A stretch of 64,000 bases of DNA from Drechslerella dactyloides (taxonomy: Eukaryota > Ascomycota > Orbiliomycetes > Orbiliales > Orbiliaceae), in the NCBI GenBank assembly GCA_020064725.1, contig JAGTWJ010000017.1:4526001-4590000 (forward strand), written 5' to 3'. The translations under genes were made by a program, and so were the position numbers. The stretch's first letter is position 1, and each line of letters begins with the position of its first letter. The notes below the pieces were generated by a model. It did not search any database, was not told where the DNA came from, and worked only from the letters and a program-made list of their open reading frames with translations. Shown in pieces: positions 56,055-64,000 of this stretch.

Positions 56055-57002
56055 ATGTTTGCATCCGTAGTATTTTTTCGAATCCCATTTCATACCTTTC
56101 TCCTTACGGCCTTCTTTTCGCCGCCATGTACGCCGCAGCCTGGCAACATGCCCCGCTGCGCCTTAGGCTGCATGTCCTCTCTCACGCCACAGACGGGATG
56201 TGAGGCGGGAAACTTCCCCTGCTACTGCAACAACTCTAGCAACCTGGAGCTACTGGAAGCCTGCGTTGGTACCAATTGCACGGGTGGATTCGCAGGGTTT
56301 GGAGGTGGCGGGGGCGGCACGAACAGTGGGGATATTGGTGCTGGCGGCGAAGCTGGGTTCTTCGCACGGTTCATCTGTTCGAATCTACAGCCACAGACTA
56401 CTTCTAGCTTGGTAGGAGATACCGCTACTCTCGCAGCAACCGTTGGGAATGGTCAGGATATCGTCTCTACAGGACGGTCCTCAGCGTTGGTATCTTCCAC
56501 CTCGCCGAACTCGCAATCATTTCGCAGCCCACCCCCTAGCACTGAGATAGCCGTGACAACAGGAGTCCCCGCCATCGGCACGGGCACGGCGGTACCAACT
56601 TCCTCCGTATATCCAGGGTCATTGTCAACATCAACATCATCATTAGTATCGCCTACAGGGGTCGGAAACATAGCAACAACGGAAGCACTGCCATCACCTG
56701 TCCAGCAACGAAAATCCACAGCATCAATTATCGGCGGCACGATCGGTGCAGTGTTGGGCGCTATCTGTCTTACAGCTATAAGCGTACATATACTTCGGAA
56801 AAGGCGGAGGAAGAAGGCGGAGTTAAAGCGATTTGCCGCGTTGCATGGGAGCAGGGTTCACGGAGATGGATACGGCGATGTGAATGGAATTGCTGGGACG
56901 GGGTTCGATGATGCCACTCAAAGTATTTGGAGTGGAGGGCCGGTGGTTAGTTTTGTAGTGGACGACAGGGCGAGGGAAAGGGGCGGTGAGCAGAGGTCGT
57001 AA
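56055..57002 (+). CDS. CFEM-domain single-pass membrane protein
   Basis: A 315-residue intronless surface protein. A hydrophobic lead (1-24) acts as signal peptide. The CFEM domain has eight Cys at 35, 39, 49, 56, 58, 70, 75 and 108 (CALGC, TGCEAGNFPCYC, EACVGTNC, FICSN). CFEM proteins bind haem or act as surface receptors. The domain is unusual: a Gly-rich run (about 77-100) separates the seventh and eighth Cys, and the Asp commonly found three residues before the CxC pair is Asn53. A Ser/Thr/Pro-rich stalk (110-220) leads to a transmembrane helix (223-247, IIGGTIGAVLGAICLTAISVHIL), a stop-transfer RKRRRKK and a ~65-residue cytoplasmic tail. This layout suits a sensor or adhesin rather than a GPI-anchored haemophore. 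Confidence 0.88.
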   Translation: MFASVVFFRIPFHTFLLTAFFSPPCTPQPGNMPRCALGCMSSLTPQTGCEAGNFPCYCNNSSNLELLEACVGTNCTGGFAGFGGGGGGTNSGDIGAGGEAGFFARFICSNLQPQTTSSLVGDTATLAATVGNGQDIVSTGRSSALVSSTSPNSQSFRSPPPSTEIAVTTGVPAIGTGTAVPTSSVYPGSLSTSTSSLVSPTGVGNIATTEALPSPVQQRKSTASIIGGTIGAVLGAICLTAISVHILRKRRRKKAELKRFAALHGSRVHGDGYGDVNGIAGTGFDDATQSIWSGGPVVSFVVDDRARERGGEQRS

Positions 57003-57714
57003 AGCTCCCTCGTGGGCAGGGGTGGAATTTTAGGCTACACAACGGTCAAACCGCAGTGTTGGCGTTGCTGTAATAGCCGTGCTGAGTGTCGGTCGTTAGC
57101 ACTGTAGCTTTAGACTACGGCGCTTGATCTCCGAGATACACCAGCGTAGCTTTAGCTAGCGCCAGCAGCACAAAGATCTTTGATTATATGACTGTTCTGG
57201 TCTCACGGGCAGCTGGGTCTGAATCTATAGGGAGATCGATCCCTCGCTATTAATTCTGGGAAAACTTTTGAGTCGTAATGGGTCGACGTCAGAGGCACGC
57301 GAGTTGGTTGCGGCTACAGGATCAAGTTTATTTTTAATTGAATGATTTCTTGAGGTTTGCAATCGGTCTTGAAGTAAACAAGGTAGTACGGTCATTGGTA
57401 AACATGATATTAGAATGTGTGCATGCGGCCAGCCTGCGCGAAAGGACATTTAATGGGCTCGTCAAATCATTAGAAGAAAGCAGATGAATCGCCGGGAAAA
57501 AATTGAAGAAGAGGAAAGAGAAAGGTTTCGTGATCAATGCCGCATAAGAAGGGGATGTCTGTAAGAAGAGTAGAATGTGCTCGATCCTGCGAGAGATGTG
57601 TCGTCACTGACAAATAGTTGGATTGTTGAAGTTTCGGTAGAGTGGTCTGTATGGCTTCTGTTAGTATACAGCTTGCGAAATGACTACCCAATCGAGAGCT
57701 GAATCTTACCGAGA
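57003..57714. other. Intergenic, convergent 3' ends
   Basis: Between the CFEM gene and the single-pass membrane protein gene. Nothing coding-like. Confidence 0.5.
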
Positions 57715-58365
57715 TCATTTTGAGGAGGCGATATCGGTCAACTCAGGCTGAACCCCACTTTCTTCGATATCGTTCTTAGGCTCGTTGTGAGGATCGGAGT
57801 TCGCAGCCTGAAGTTCGTCGTCGTCGTCGTCGTCTTCGACGGCAAAGCGTCCATCAAAATGACTGACATATCCACCTTCTCCTCGCGACGGCTCAGAGGC
57901 GTGATCAAAGTCGGCCTTAGCGGCTTTTGGCACGTACCCCTTAGCGTATACAAAGCCAAGGCCAAAGATGAACATTGTGATGCCGGTAATTACAGCGATG
58001 AGGAGCATGCCTTCCGAGGACAGGACGCCCATGCCCATCGGAACACCGCGTGGAGGAGACGTCTCGGTTCCTACGACCGTGAATGTTGCAAGCACGAGGT
58101 TATCTTTCACGATACTGTAAGTCTGAGTGGCTGTCATATCAATGTAGACGGTGGTAGGAGCCTTGAGACTTTCCGTGTCCGCGAATGGTTTTCCAGATGT
58201 GGCATCGTCGCTTTCAGACTTAGGAGAGTCCGCCGCTAGGACGGTTGCCGGATCGCTTCCAAGACCATCGGGCCAATGAGGCTCTTGATCCGCGGCGACA
58301 GTTGAGATCCAGGGAGTGGGTGTATCCAGATTCGTAAATACAAACCCGCCAACGTTGGTAGCCAT
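57715..58365 (-). CDS. Single-pass membrane protein with acidic tail, unknown
   Basis: A 216-residue intronless frame, family not recognised. An N-terminal ~100-residue segment (MATNVGGFVFTNLDTPTPWISTVAAD...) lacks a signal peptide and is Ser/Thr/Asp-rich. It continues to TTVYIDMTATQTYSIVKDNLVLATFTVVG, which resembles the beta-strand-like segments in fungal stalked receptors. One transmembrane helix (about 119-141, MLLIAVITGITMFIFGLGFVYA) is followed by KGYVPKAAK and an acidic tail with EDDDDDDE at about 184-191. Topology is probably N-out without a cleaved signal, as in some fungal wall sensors. The 490-bp gap to the NIF3 stop holds the promoter. Confidence 0.62.
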   Translation of the reverse strand: MATNVGGFVFTNLDTPTPWISTVAADQEPHWPDGLGSDPATVLAADSPKSESDDATSGKPFADTESLKAPTTVYIDMTATQTYSIVKDNLVLATFTVVGTETSPPRGVPMGMGVLSSEGMLLIAVITGITMFIFGLGFVYAKGYVPKAAKADFDHASEPSRGEGGYVSHFDGRFAVEDDDDDDELQAANSDPHNEPKNDIEESGVQPELTDIASSK

Positions 58366-58856
58366 GTTTTAGTATCGAGCGAGAGTGAGATTAATTTGGA
58401 CAGTCGAAAGAAAGGCTCAATGGAGCAAAGGGAATCGATTCGTGAGTCTCGGTTAGTATAGTCGTGAAGAGCTGGAGAACAAAGAGCCGAGGTGGATTTG
58501 AGGAGGAAGTGATCGTGAGAAGGAATGTGAGCAGGGGCACGCGAGGAAGATATATATACACCTGGTTATCAATACATATTGAATTTTATGTACATGTTAC
58601 TTACATGAATGACTGAAATCTCGCTATGCTATTGGCGATTCTATTCAACGAAGAAGGCGAATCGGAAAAATTGGGTATGAATGGCTTGAATGGGGATGTG
58701 CACCTTTATGACGTGTGGCAGGCTGGTGGTGAAATGTGGTAGAAGGTGTCAATGGTTAAGCGCCTGACCCCAGAAAGCTCCATTCAAGCCGCTAAGCCAC
58801 ATTTGGCTTTCAATAGAGGAGTCTACCCGCCGAAGCGGGTCTCGACGCCGAGTTTA
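58366..58856. other. Intergenic region
   Basis: Promoter of the membrane protein gene and 3' end of NIF3. No gene. Confidence 0.45.
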
Positions 58857-59786
58857 TTATACAATATCATATGGATCTTTATCGCCTTCGCTGACCCAGA
58901 CTTCCCACCCTTCCACATCCAACATCTCATCACTTCCCACATTCTCGACCACCTCCTCCCAGACAGTTGGCAGAAACCGTCGCAGCTGCTCACGGATAAT
59001 CGGCAAGAATCCTCGCTCAGTGTTCGAATGGAAGCAGGCAATAACACTGCTGCCCGCTTCTTTTGCGGCCAAAGCTTCGTGATGGCTCAATTCTCCAGTG
59101 AAAAGAACATCCGCCTTGACTCCTTTGAATACGCTGCTTCCAGAACCCGCACAGACCCCGATTGTTCTGATATCCCTCTCCGGTTGCGGAAGGGCATGGC
59201 GCTTAGCCAACGCCACCTGCAGATAGCCCAGTCCAAGGAATATTTTTACTCTCTCGACCACTGTTCTTATATCTATCGGCTCTTTTAGCGTAACGAGCCT
59301 GCCGTACCCGGCACCGTCATATTCCGTGCCCTGCACACCAGCGCAGGGCTGTATCGTCGTCCGTGAAGATTCGAAATCGACACCGCCGGAGATACCTGAG
59401 GCTAGCCAGTCGTTCACACCACCTCTGACGGCGTCGACAGCCGTGTGAGGGCTGTAGACGCTGATACCAGCCTGGGCCAATCGTAGTAAGGTTGCTTGTT
59501 GTGTGTTGTCTGTGGTGAGCGCTTTGAGAGGACGGAAGATGATTGGATGGTAAGTCACGACCATGGCCGCATTGAGGTTTATAGCTTCGGTTGCCACAGC
59601 GGTGGTGAGGTCGACAGTTAGCAGGATTTTGGGAGTCTTGAGGGACGCCGACGGCTGCGAGGGCAGCGGAGGCGGGGCGAGCAGGAGACCGGTGTTATCC
59701 CATGCTTTGTCGGCGAGATGTTCTGGGTAGAGACGGCGGAGGGTCGTGAGGATCGTTCGAAGAATCGGAGAGACCGGTGTAGACAT
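58857..59786 (-). CDS. NIF3-family protein (DUF34, NGG1-interacting factor 3)
   Basis: A conserved metal-binding protein of the NIF3/DUF34 family; its biochemical role is unsettled, though it is linked to NGG1/Ada3 interaction in yeast and GTP cyclohydrolase-like folds in bacteria. 309 residues, one exon. Signatures: LADKAWDNTGLLL, MVVTYHPIIFRPLKALT (metal-binding His), ISVYSPHTAVDAVRGGVNDWLA (His/Asp) and VCAGSGSSVFKGVKADVLFTGELSHHEALAA. Then SSVIACFHSNTERGFL and a C-terminal metal Glu. Length is normal. The ATG at 59786 (MSTPVSPILRT) fits the family start. The frame stays open upstream to 60104, giving a 106-residue Arg/Ser-rich extension that could be a targeting sequence, but I think it is the 5' leader. 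Confidence 0.93.
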   Translation of the reverse strand: MSTPVSPILRTILTTLRRLYPEHLADKAWDNTGLLLAPPPLPSQPSASLKTPKILLTVDLTTAVATEAINLNAAMVVTYHPIIFRPLKALTTDNTQQATLLRLAQAGISVYSPHTAVDAVRGGVNDWLASGISGGVDFESSRTTIQPCAGVQGTEYDGAGYGRLVTLKEPIDIRTVVERVKIFLGLGYLQVALAKRHALPQPERDIRTIGVCAGSGSSVFKGVKADVLFTGELSHHEALAAKEAGSSVIACFHSNTERGFLPIIREQLRRFLPTVWEEVVENVGSDEMLDVEGWEVWVSEGDKDPYDIV

Positions 59787-60530
59787 CGTAGCGGGGCTGC
59801 AGCGGGCGGAATGGTAGTGACAATGCGTGAGACGAGAAACGTCGGCAATGCAAGGTGGCCCTGAAAAAGTATGGTCGACGATTAGGTAAGCCGCGATGTT
59901 GGTCGCGGTCGCGTTGAGGTCAAATTGCTCCCGCCAAAATGCGCTATGTATTTGTGGCCGTGCGATTGCACGGTGCTCAAGGGTCGAAACTGCCGTAGAT
60001 ACAAGTACAGCCCGAAGATGTAGTATTCTATATTCGAGCCGAGATAGCTCGCTAGCCGTCTTGTATACCGTGATAGGTCGCGATACCGCGGTACCGAAGC
60101 TCATTTAAATAAATCCTAGACCAACAAACGCAACGTTCTAATGCTTGCTTTATGTGACTAAGGCTCTAATTTCCGGGCAGGTTTAACTTTGTCGTAACTC
60201 GTCGGCGAATTGGAGGCGGTTTTGCAGATGCCATCAGAGCATGGTCGATACCATCACCTCTATATCGGAAAATGCCAAAACCGGTGAATACTTCATGTAA
60301 TCAATGCCCTGTTCCGAAGTCTACGAGTCTTGTTACGTAGTGTACGTAAGTCAGACGCCCCCTGAAATTCGCGAAAATTGTTATTCTGATTTTATCAGTA
60401 CATCAAACGCTCTAGAATAATACCAAAGGACAGCGGACTGGCCTCCTGGCACAAGCATCACATGCAAAGGAGTTTCCTCTGGGGTTTAAACCAACCCGGT
60501 AGCTCGCTGGGCAAGGGTTGTAGGTAGCCT
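59787..60530. other. Intergenic, NIF3 promoter
   Basis: Holds the NIF3 leader and the 3' end of the duplicated-domain membrane protein gene. No separate gene is supported. Confidence 0.45.
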
Positions 60531-62936
60531 TCATGGAGCGGGTTGCTTTACTGTGTTTCCATCTCTTATCGTCCGTCTAAGCTCTTCTGGAATCTTGCCG
60601 AGCCTGAACCCCATATAGTAATGACACCCCTTTCGCATTACTCGTATGTGTGTGACCTCTCTTCCGCCTAGGGCGTGCCAATGATCCTGTATCATACGAG
60701 ATATCGGGCTGGCTACTTGACAAGCAAGCAAGAAATTGAAGATGGTATATCTCTCCGGATTATCGTCAAACCAGTTAACCTCAAACTCCTCACCGTCCAG
60801 AATTCCACCATGCTCAAACGCCCTGACGTTATGTATTCTATCCCTCATCGACCAGAAGACTTTTTCTAGATACTCGACCGTCTCAGGGTTTGCAATGTTA
60901 TCTATGAGGATGACTTTCAAATTTCCTGGATTCCCATTAGTCTCGTCGTACCAGATCCTGTAGAGGATTTCCGAAAATTTTGTCTCTTTGGGGTTGCCAT
61001 TATCTATTGATTTGTAGGCAACATTGATAGAAAGAACGCCGGACTCGCGGCTAACCTTGAAAATATATGGGTTCGGTATCAACTTTGGGTCGGGTGCCTT
61101 TTCTGCAAGCTCTGGAAGCGGTGCAGGATTCTTAACTACAACCCATTTGCTTTTCGAGGGTCGTTTACGGTAGGGTAGATATTTGTAAGCCATAGTACCT
61201 TGGTTGGCTGGCTCCACTTTCACAATTTTATAGTTATTGTCTCCGTTGAGAATTATCGAGGAACCACCTTCAGACAGATCTTGGGGTCTTGGCACTGCAT
61301 CTCTGATCTTCTCGCCTGCTAGAAAGATCTCATCCCATGAACGGATCCGAGATCCACCGTATATGAGCTCAGATTCAAATTCCCACCACTCAGCTAGAGG
61401 GTCGGGCTCTGGTGTCTTTCCCGATTGTCCCTCTCCTCGAGGGATTAGAGACAGGCCGGGCTGGCCTTCCCTTTGTCGTTGTCGGCGTCGGTTTAATCCC
61501 CTATAAGGTACATGGAATGTTCTGTTTCCCAAATCTGCTATAGGTAGGTCTCGCCTATGCGCTGCTTGGGTATGCTGGTTCCCATTGTTGCTTCTGGTCG
61601 GCGTCGGCGGTGTGTATTCGGCGGGTAAGTGTCCAATTCGGAACACAATAGTCGCCATATGGTCTATTATGGGGCGGAACACGGCAATTTCGACCACTTG
61701 CTTGCCGTCCAACGCCTTCGAGTGATCCAATAGCATCCTCGCGGGGCCTTTTCCGTTGCGGCATCCAACGAGCGCGTTAAAAACATCCTGAGCTATCGGT
61801 TCTTCGTCCATTGCGTGGATCTTGAGTAAAAAGCCGATATGGGTCCTTCGAAACGTTTTCGTTGCGTCGTCGAATCTCAACCGGTTAACCTTGCTGACTC
61901 TCAAGTCGAGTTCTGTTAACAAATCGAAGGCCACACTTATCACCTCGTCTGTTTCAAGATTTGCGATGTTTTCCATGAGAATGTAGTTCAAATTCTGGAG
62001 TGTATACTCAAGTCCACTGGACCATGGCGATGGTACCCCGTTATTAAGGTAAAGATTTGTGGTCTCTTCGTACCAGGCTCTCCAGATGATTTCGGAAGTT
62101 TTGTCCTCCATCGGTAACCCATAATCGTTGTTCTTGAATCTTAAATGGAGCATTATCCCACCTTCTTGATTGTCGATGCTAAACGAATATGGCTGGCTCG
62201 CCTGTTGTAGACCATTGTAGCCTGGGTTTCCAACCGCAACTTTCCTGCCCTTCCCTTTAGGCTCAAAGCCAAAAGCTTTGAGGGCTATCCATGTATTTTG
62301 TGTATAAAGTATTGTCTCCCATAGTTCGGACGTGGCTGAATAACGATAGTTGTTCTTCTTGTCCATTACAAGCTCCGAGCCGCTAATAGAAAGATCTTCG
62401 TCTGGCGGCTTCCTCGTGCGCACCTCATAACCCATCTGGATCAAAGACTGCCATGGCCGGTCCCTATCACTGATATGCCAGTCCATTCGATGCTGAATTA
62501 TGGGTACTGGAAGCAGCGAATCTTCGTCTTCGGATAGAATGTTCTGATAGTGGGTATTCCGTAATGGGATAAACTCAATGTCGGCGACAACGCTTGGCTT
62601 ACCCGCTTCGTCGAATTCTCTTGCCTGGCGCGCATCGCCGGATTCGACGTATACGTCTACAGGTTTACCTTTATCCGTTGCTCTTGGTCTCAGAACGGCA
62701 TTCCCGTTCCCGTTGTCTATCCGTTCTGTCTCCGTTTCGTACGGATATGATTGCTCTGTAGGTCTAACCTTTGTAGGCAATATGGAGTCACCAGGGATTT
62801 TCTCCTTTGTTGGCCCATAGTTTTGGGATAACAGATAATATAGGAGACATATACAAATAACGAAGCAAGATAAAAGCTTGAAGGAGTCTCGAGGACTGCC
62901 CATTCTGATTGGAGGGGCCATCTTGCCCCAGATCAT
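60531..62936 (-). CDS. Large type II membrane protein with two copies of an unknown domain
   Basis: An intronless frame of about 801 residues (ATG 62936; a second ATG at 62921 gives 796). One transmembrane helix lies near the N-terminus (about 20-36, FKLLSCFVICICLLYYLL). It is followed by a polar spacer and two diverged copies of a ~290-residue domain. Copy A has NNYRYS, KTSEIIWRAWYEETTN, LNYILMENIANLETDE, FNALVGCRNGKGPARMLLDHSKALDGKQVVEIAVF and FRIGHLPAEY. Copy B has NNYKIV, KFSEILYRIWYDETNG, LKVILIDNIANPETVE, FNFLLACQVASPISRMIQDHWHALGGREVTHIRVM and FRLGKIPEEL. The matching blocks are about 375 residues apart. I do not recognise the domain. The frame continues upstream to 63215, but the family-like start is the one before the helix. 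Confidence 0.75.
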   Translation of the reverse strand: MIWGKMAPPIRMGSPRDSFKLLSCFVICICLLYYLLSQNYGPTKEKIPGDSILPTKVRPTEQSYPYETETERIDNGNGNAVLRPRATDKGKPVDVYVESGDARQAREFDEAGKPSVVADIEFIPLRNTHYQNILSEDEDSLLPVPIIQHRMDWHISDRDRPWQSLIQMGYEVRTRKPPDEDLSISGSELVMDKKNNYRYSATSELWETILYTQNTWIALKAFGFEPKGKGRKVAVGNPGYNGLQQASQPYSFSIDNQEGGIMLHLRFKNNDYGLPMEDKTSEIIWRAWYEETTNLYLNNGVPSPWSSGLEYTLQNLNYILMENIANLETDEVISVAFDLLTELDLRVSKVNRLRFDDATKTFRRTHIGFLLKIHAMDEEPIAQDVFNALVGCRNGKGPARMLLDHSKALDGKQVVEIAVFRPIIDHMATIVFRIGHLPAEYTPPTPTRSNNGNQHTQAAHRRDLPIADLGNRTFHVPYRGLNRRRQRQREGQPGLSLIPRGEGQSGKTPEPDPLAEWWEFESELIYGGSRIRSWDEIFLAGEKIRDAVPRPQDLSEGGSSIILNGDNNYKIVKVEPANQGTMAYKYLPYRKRPSKSKWVVVKNPAPLPELAEKAPDPKLIPNPYIFKVSRESGVLSINVAYKSIDNGNPKETKFSEILYRIWYDETNGNPGNLKVILIDNIANPETVEYLEKVFWSMRDRIHNVRAFEHGGILDGEEFEVNWFDDNPERYTIFNFLLACQVASPISRMIQDHWHALGGREVTHIRVMRKGCHYYMGFRLGKIPEELRRTIRDGNTVKQPAP

Positions 62937-64000
62937 ATGCTTTTTGCTGTAATATAGATTCCAGGAATCTGTATGAAGCGCATATCCTGAGCTGTGGCCT
63001 TTTTCCCTACTAGCTATATATGGGAAGATTCTAGCACTGGCGCAGGTAAAAATGAAAATGCTGAATAGAATGGTGCAAGTCGAGTATTCTGGGAACCTAA
63101 TCGATATTGCGCATGAGGGGGAGATATGCCCCCCATTAAGCATGCATGGCTTTGGCACCCAGAGTCCAATGAGCCCATGGACAGATTGTCGCGTCATCAG
63201 CGGCTTCCGTGCCACACCCAGCCAAGTAGGTCAATGGATGCAACTGGGCCTCCGAAGAACATCAAATATAAGCGTTGGCACTAGTCTTGTAACTAGACGC
63301 ACGAAGTGCAGGTGCACGTCAGTAGGGTTGGCACCATATGCATGCAAGCTGTACATGCATCGAATGTAGGTACACAGAAGATAGCCTCCATGCCAGGCAC
63401 TCTAAGCATGCACCCGCCTAATGCGTTTAAACAGAAACCCCAGTATGCTAGCAGGCATCTGGGATTAGTTGACCCAACTATAAGACGGGCCCTGCATGGT
63501 AATCTTGTAACTAGAATTTATTATTGTCGGCCAGTACCTAGTATGATTGGCCAGTAGAGGGCCTAGGGTGGTACTGTGTAGTTAGAGATAGACCATAGTA
63601 CCGAGCCGCAAACGGTAAGGAGAATCCTTTATTTGTGCCACATCCGCGGACGTGAAACAGGAATTCACGCTATCAAAGTAGGTCTACCAATCGCTTACTC
63701 ATTCAGAATTATTCAAACAAGGACTGGATGTATACCGGATACCACCTTCTACGTAAATCACAAGAAGTTGTTACTTGAATGCTGGTTCTGTAGCTGGGGG
63801 AATTTGTCGCAACTCGTGCAGACGGGCGCAGCAAGACCAAAATTTGCAGGCAACAGCCGTATACGCGTACCAACTGTTCAACGCCATCGATATGTGTATC
63901 GCACAGGCCCATGTAGGAGTTTGTATACTTTAGTTAGTTGTTGTTACTGCTGCACGCCATAAATGAATTCTTGTGTCGATTTTGTCAGCTTTTGTGGCAA
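62937..64000. other. Window end, no gene supported
   Basis: Upstream of the duplicated-domain gene. Short frames at 63052-63369 and 63633-63962 show no domain. The promoter of the minus-strand gene must lie within the first few hundred bases. Confidence 0.4.

Noticed and set aside
62937..63215. N-terminal extension of the duplicated-domain membrane protein
   Set aside because: It would place a second hydrophobic segment and an ill-conserved lead before the type II anchor; the ATGs at 62936 and 62921 fit better, though the longer form cannot be excluded.

Overview
The window looks like nuclear DNA of a filamentous ascomycete (Pezizomycotina). Genes are monocistronic on both strands and are split by short introns of about 50-150 bp with GT..AG ends. 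The families are typically fungal: CFEM, SAT4/Pth11-like rhodopsin, an NB-ARC/TPR STAND receptor, a CBM1-pectate lyase and BCS1-like AAA. I see no rRNA gene, complete tRNA, CRISPR array or intact transposon. About 22 genes occupy roughly half of the sequence. The rest is gene-poor and carries simple repeats and a small dispersed foldback motif.

Layout. 0.4-2.5 kb: a secreted GDSL (CE16-like) esterase with an apparent one-base frameshift, and a small F-box protein. 4.5-7.6 kb: a hydroxyquinol/catechol 1,2-dioxygenase and a thiolase on the same strand, plausibly two steps of aromatic ring catabolism through 3-oxoadipate. 9.0-10.4 kb: a SAT4/rhodopsin-like membrane protein. 10.6-15.4 kb: gene desert with a foldback repeat. 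15.4-17.6 kb: a BCS1-type AAA ATPase. 19.2-20.2 kb: an HSL-type alpha/beta hydrolase. 21.3-23.8 kb: an NB-ARC/TPR NLR-like receptor. 25.2-26.4 kb: a type II membrane, glycosyltransferase-like protein. 27.1-28.6 kb: AP-1 mu (Apm1). 29.2-30.6 kb: an F-box-like protein. 32.4-33.2 kb: a proline-rich Cx2C protein.

33.2-38.2 kb is a second desert. 38.3-40.0 kb: a CBM1-pectate lyase. 40.8-42.3 kb: ALG1 mannosyltransferase. 42.8-43.3 kb: a DM9/DUF3421 protein. 45.0 kb: a 73-residue membrane peptide. 46.0-46.6 kb: a DUF4748-like mitochondrial-type protein assembled from micro-exons, divergent from the TFIIH helicase XPB/Ssl2 (46.9-49.8 kb). 50.1-51.2 kb: a Tyr/Gly-rich protein with Cys clusters. 53.2-54.3 kb: a GPI-type cell-surface protein. 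56.1-57.0 kb: a CFEM membrane protein. 57.7-58.4 kb: a single-pass membrane protein. 58.9-59.8 kb: NIF3. 60.5-62.9 kb: a large type II membrane protein made of two diverged copies of an unrecognised domain.

Housekeeping genes (apm1, alg1, XPB, NIF3) are interspersed with surface, secreted and immunity-type genes. Best candidates for something undescribed are the duplicated-domain membrane protein at 60.5-62.9 kb, the Tyr/Gly-rich Cys-cluster protein at 50.1-51.2 kb, the NLR with a short putative amyloid-type N-terminal motif, and the recurrent TTGTCTCG-YAAACCAG foldback motif. All functional calls rest on motif and family recognition by eye; no database search was run.
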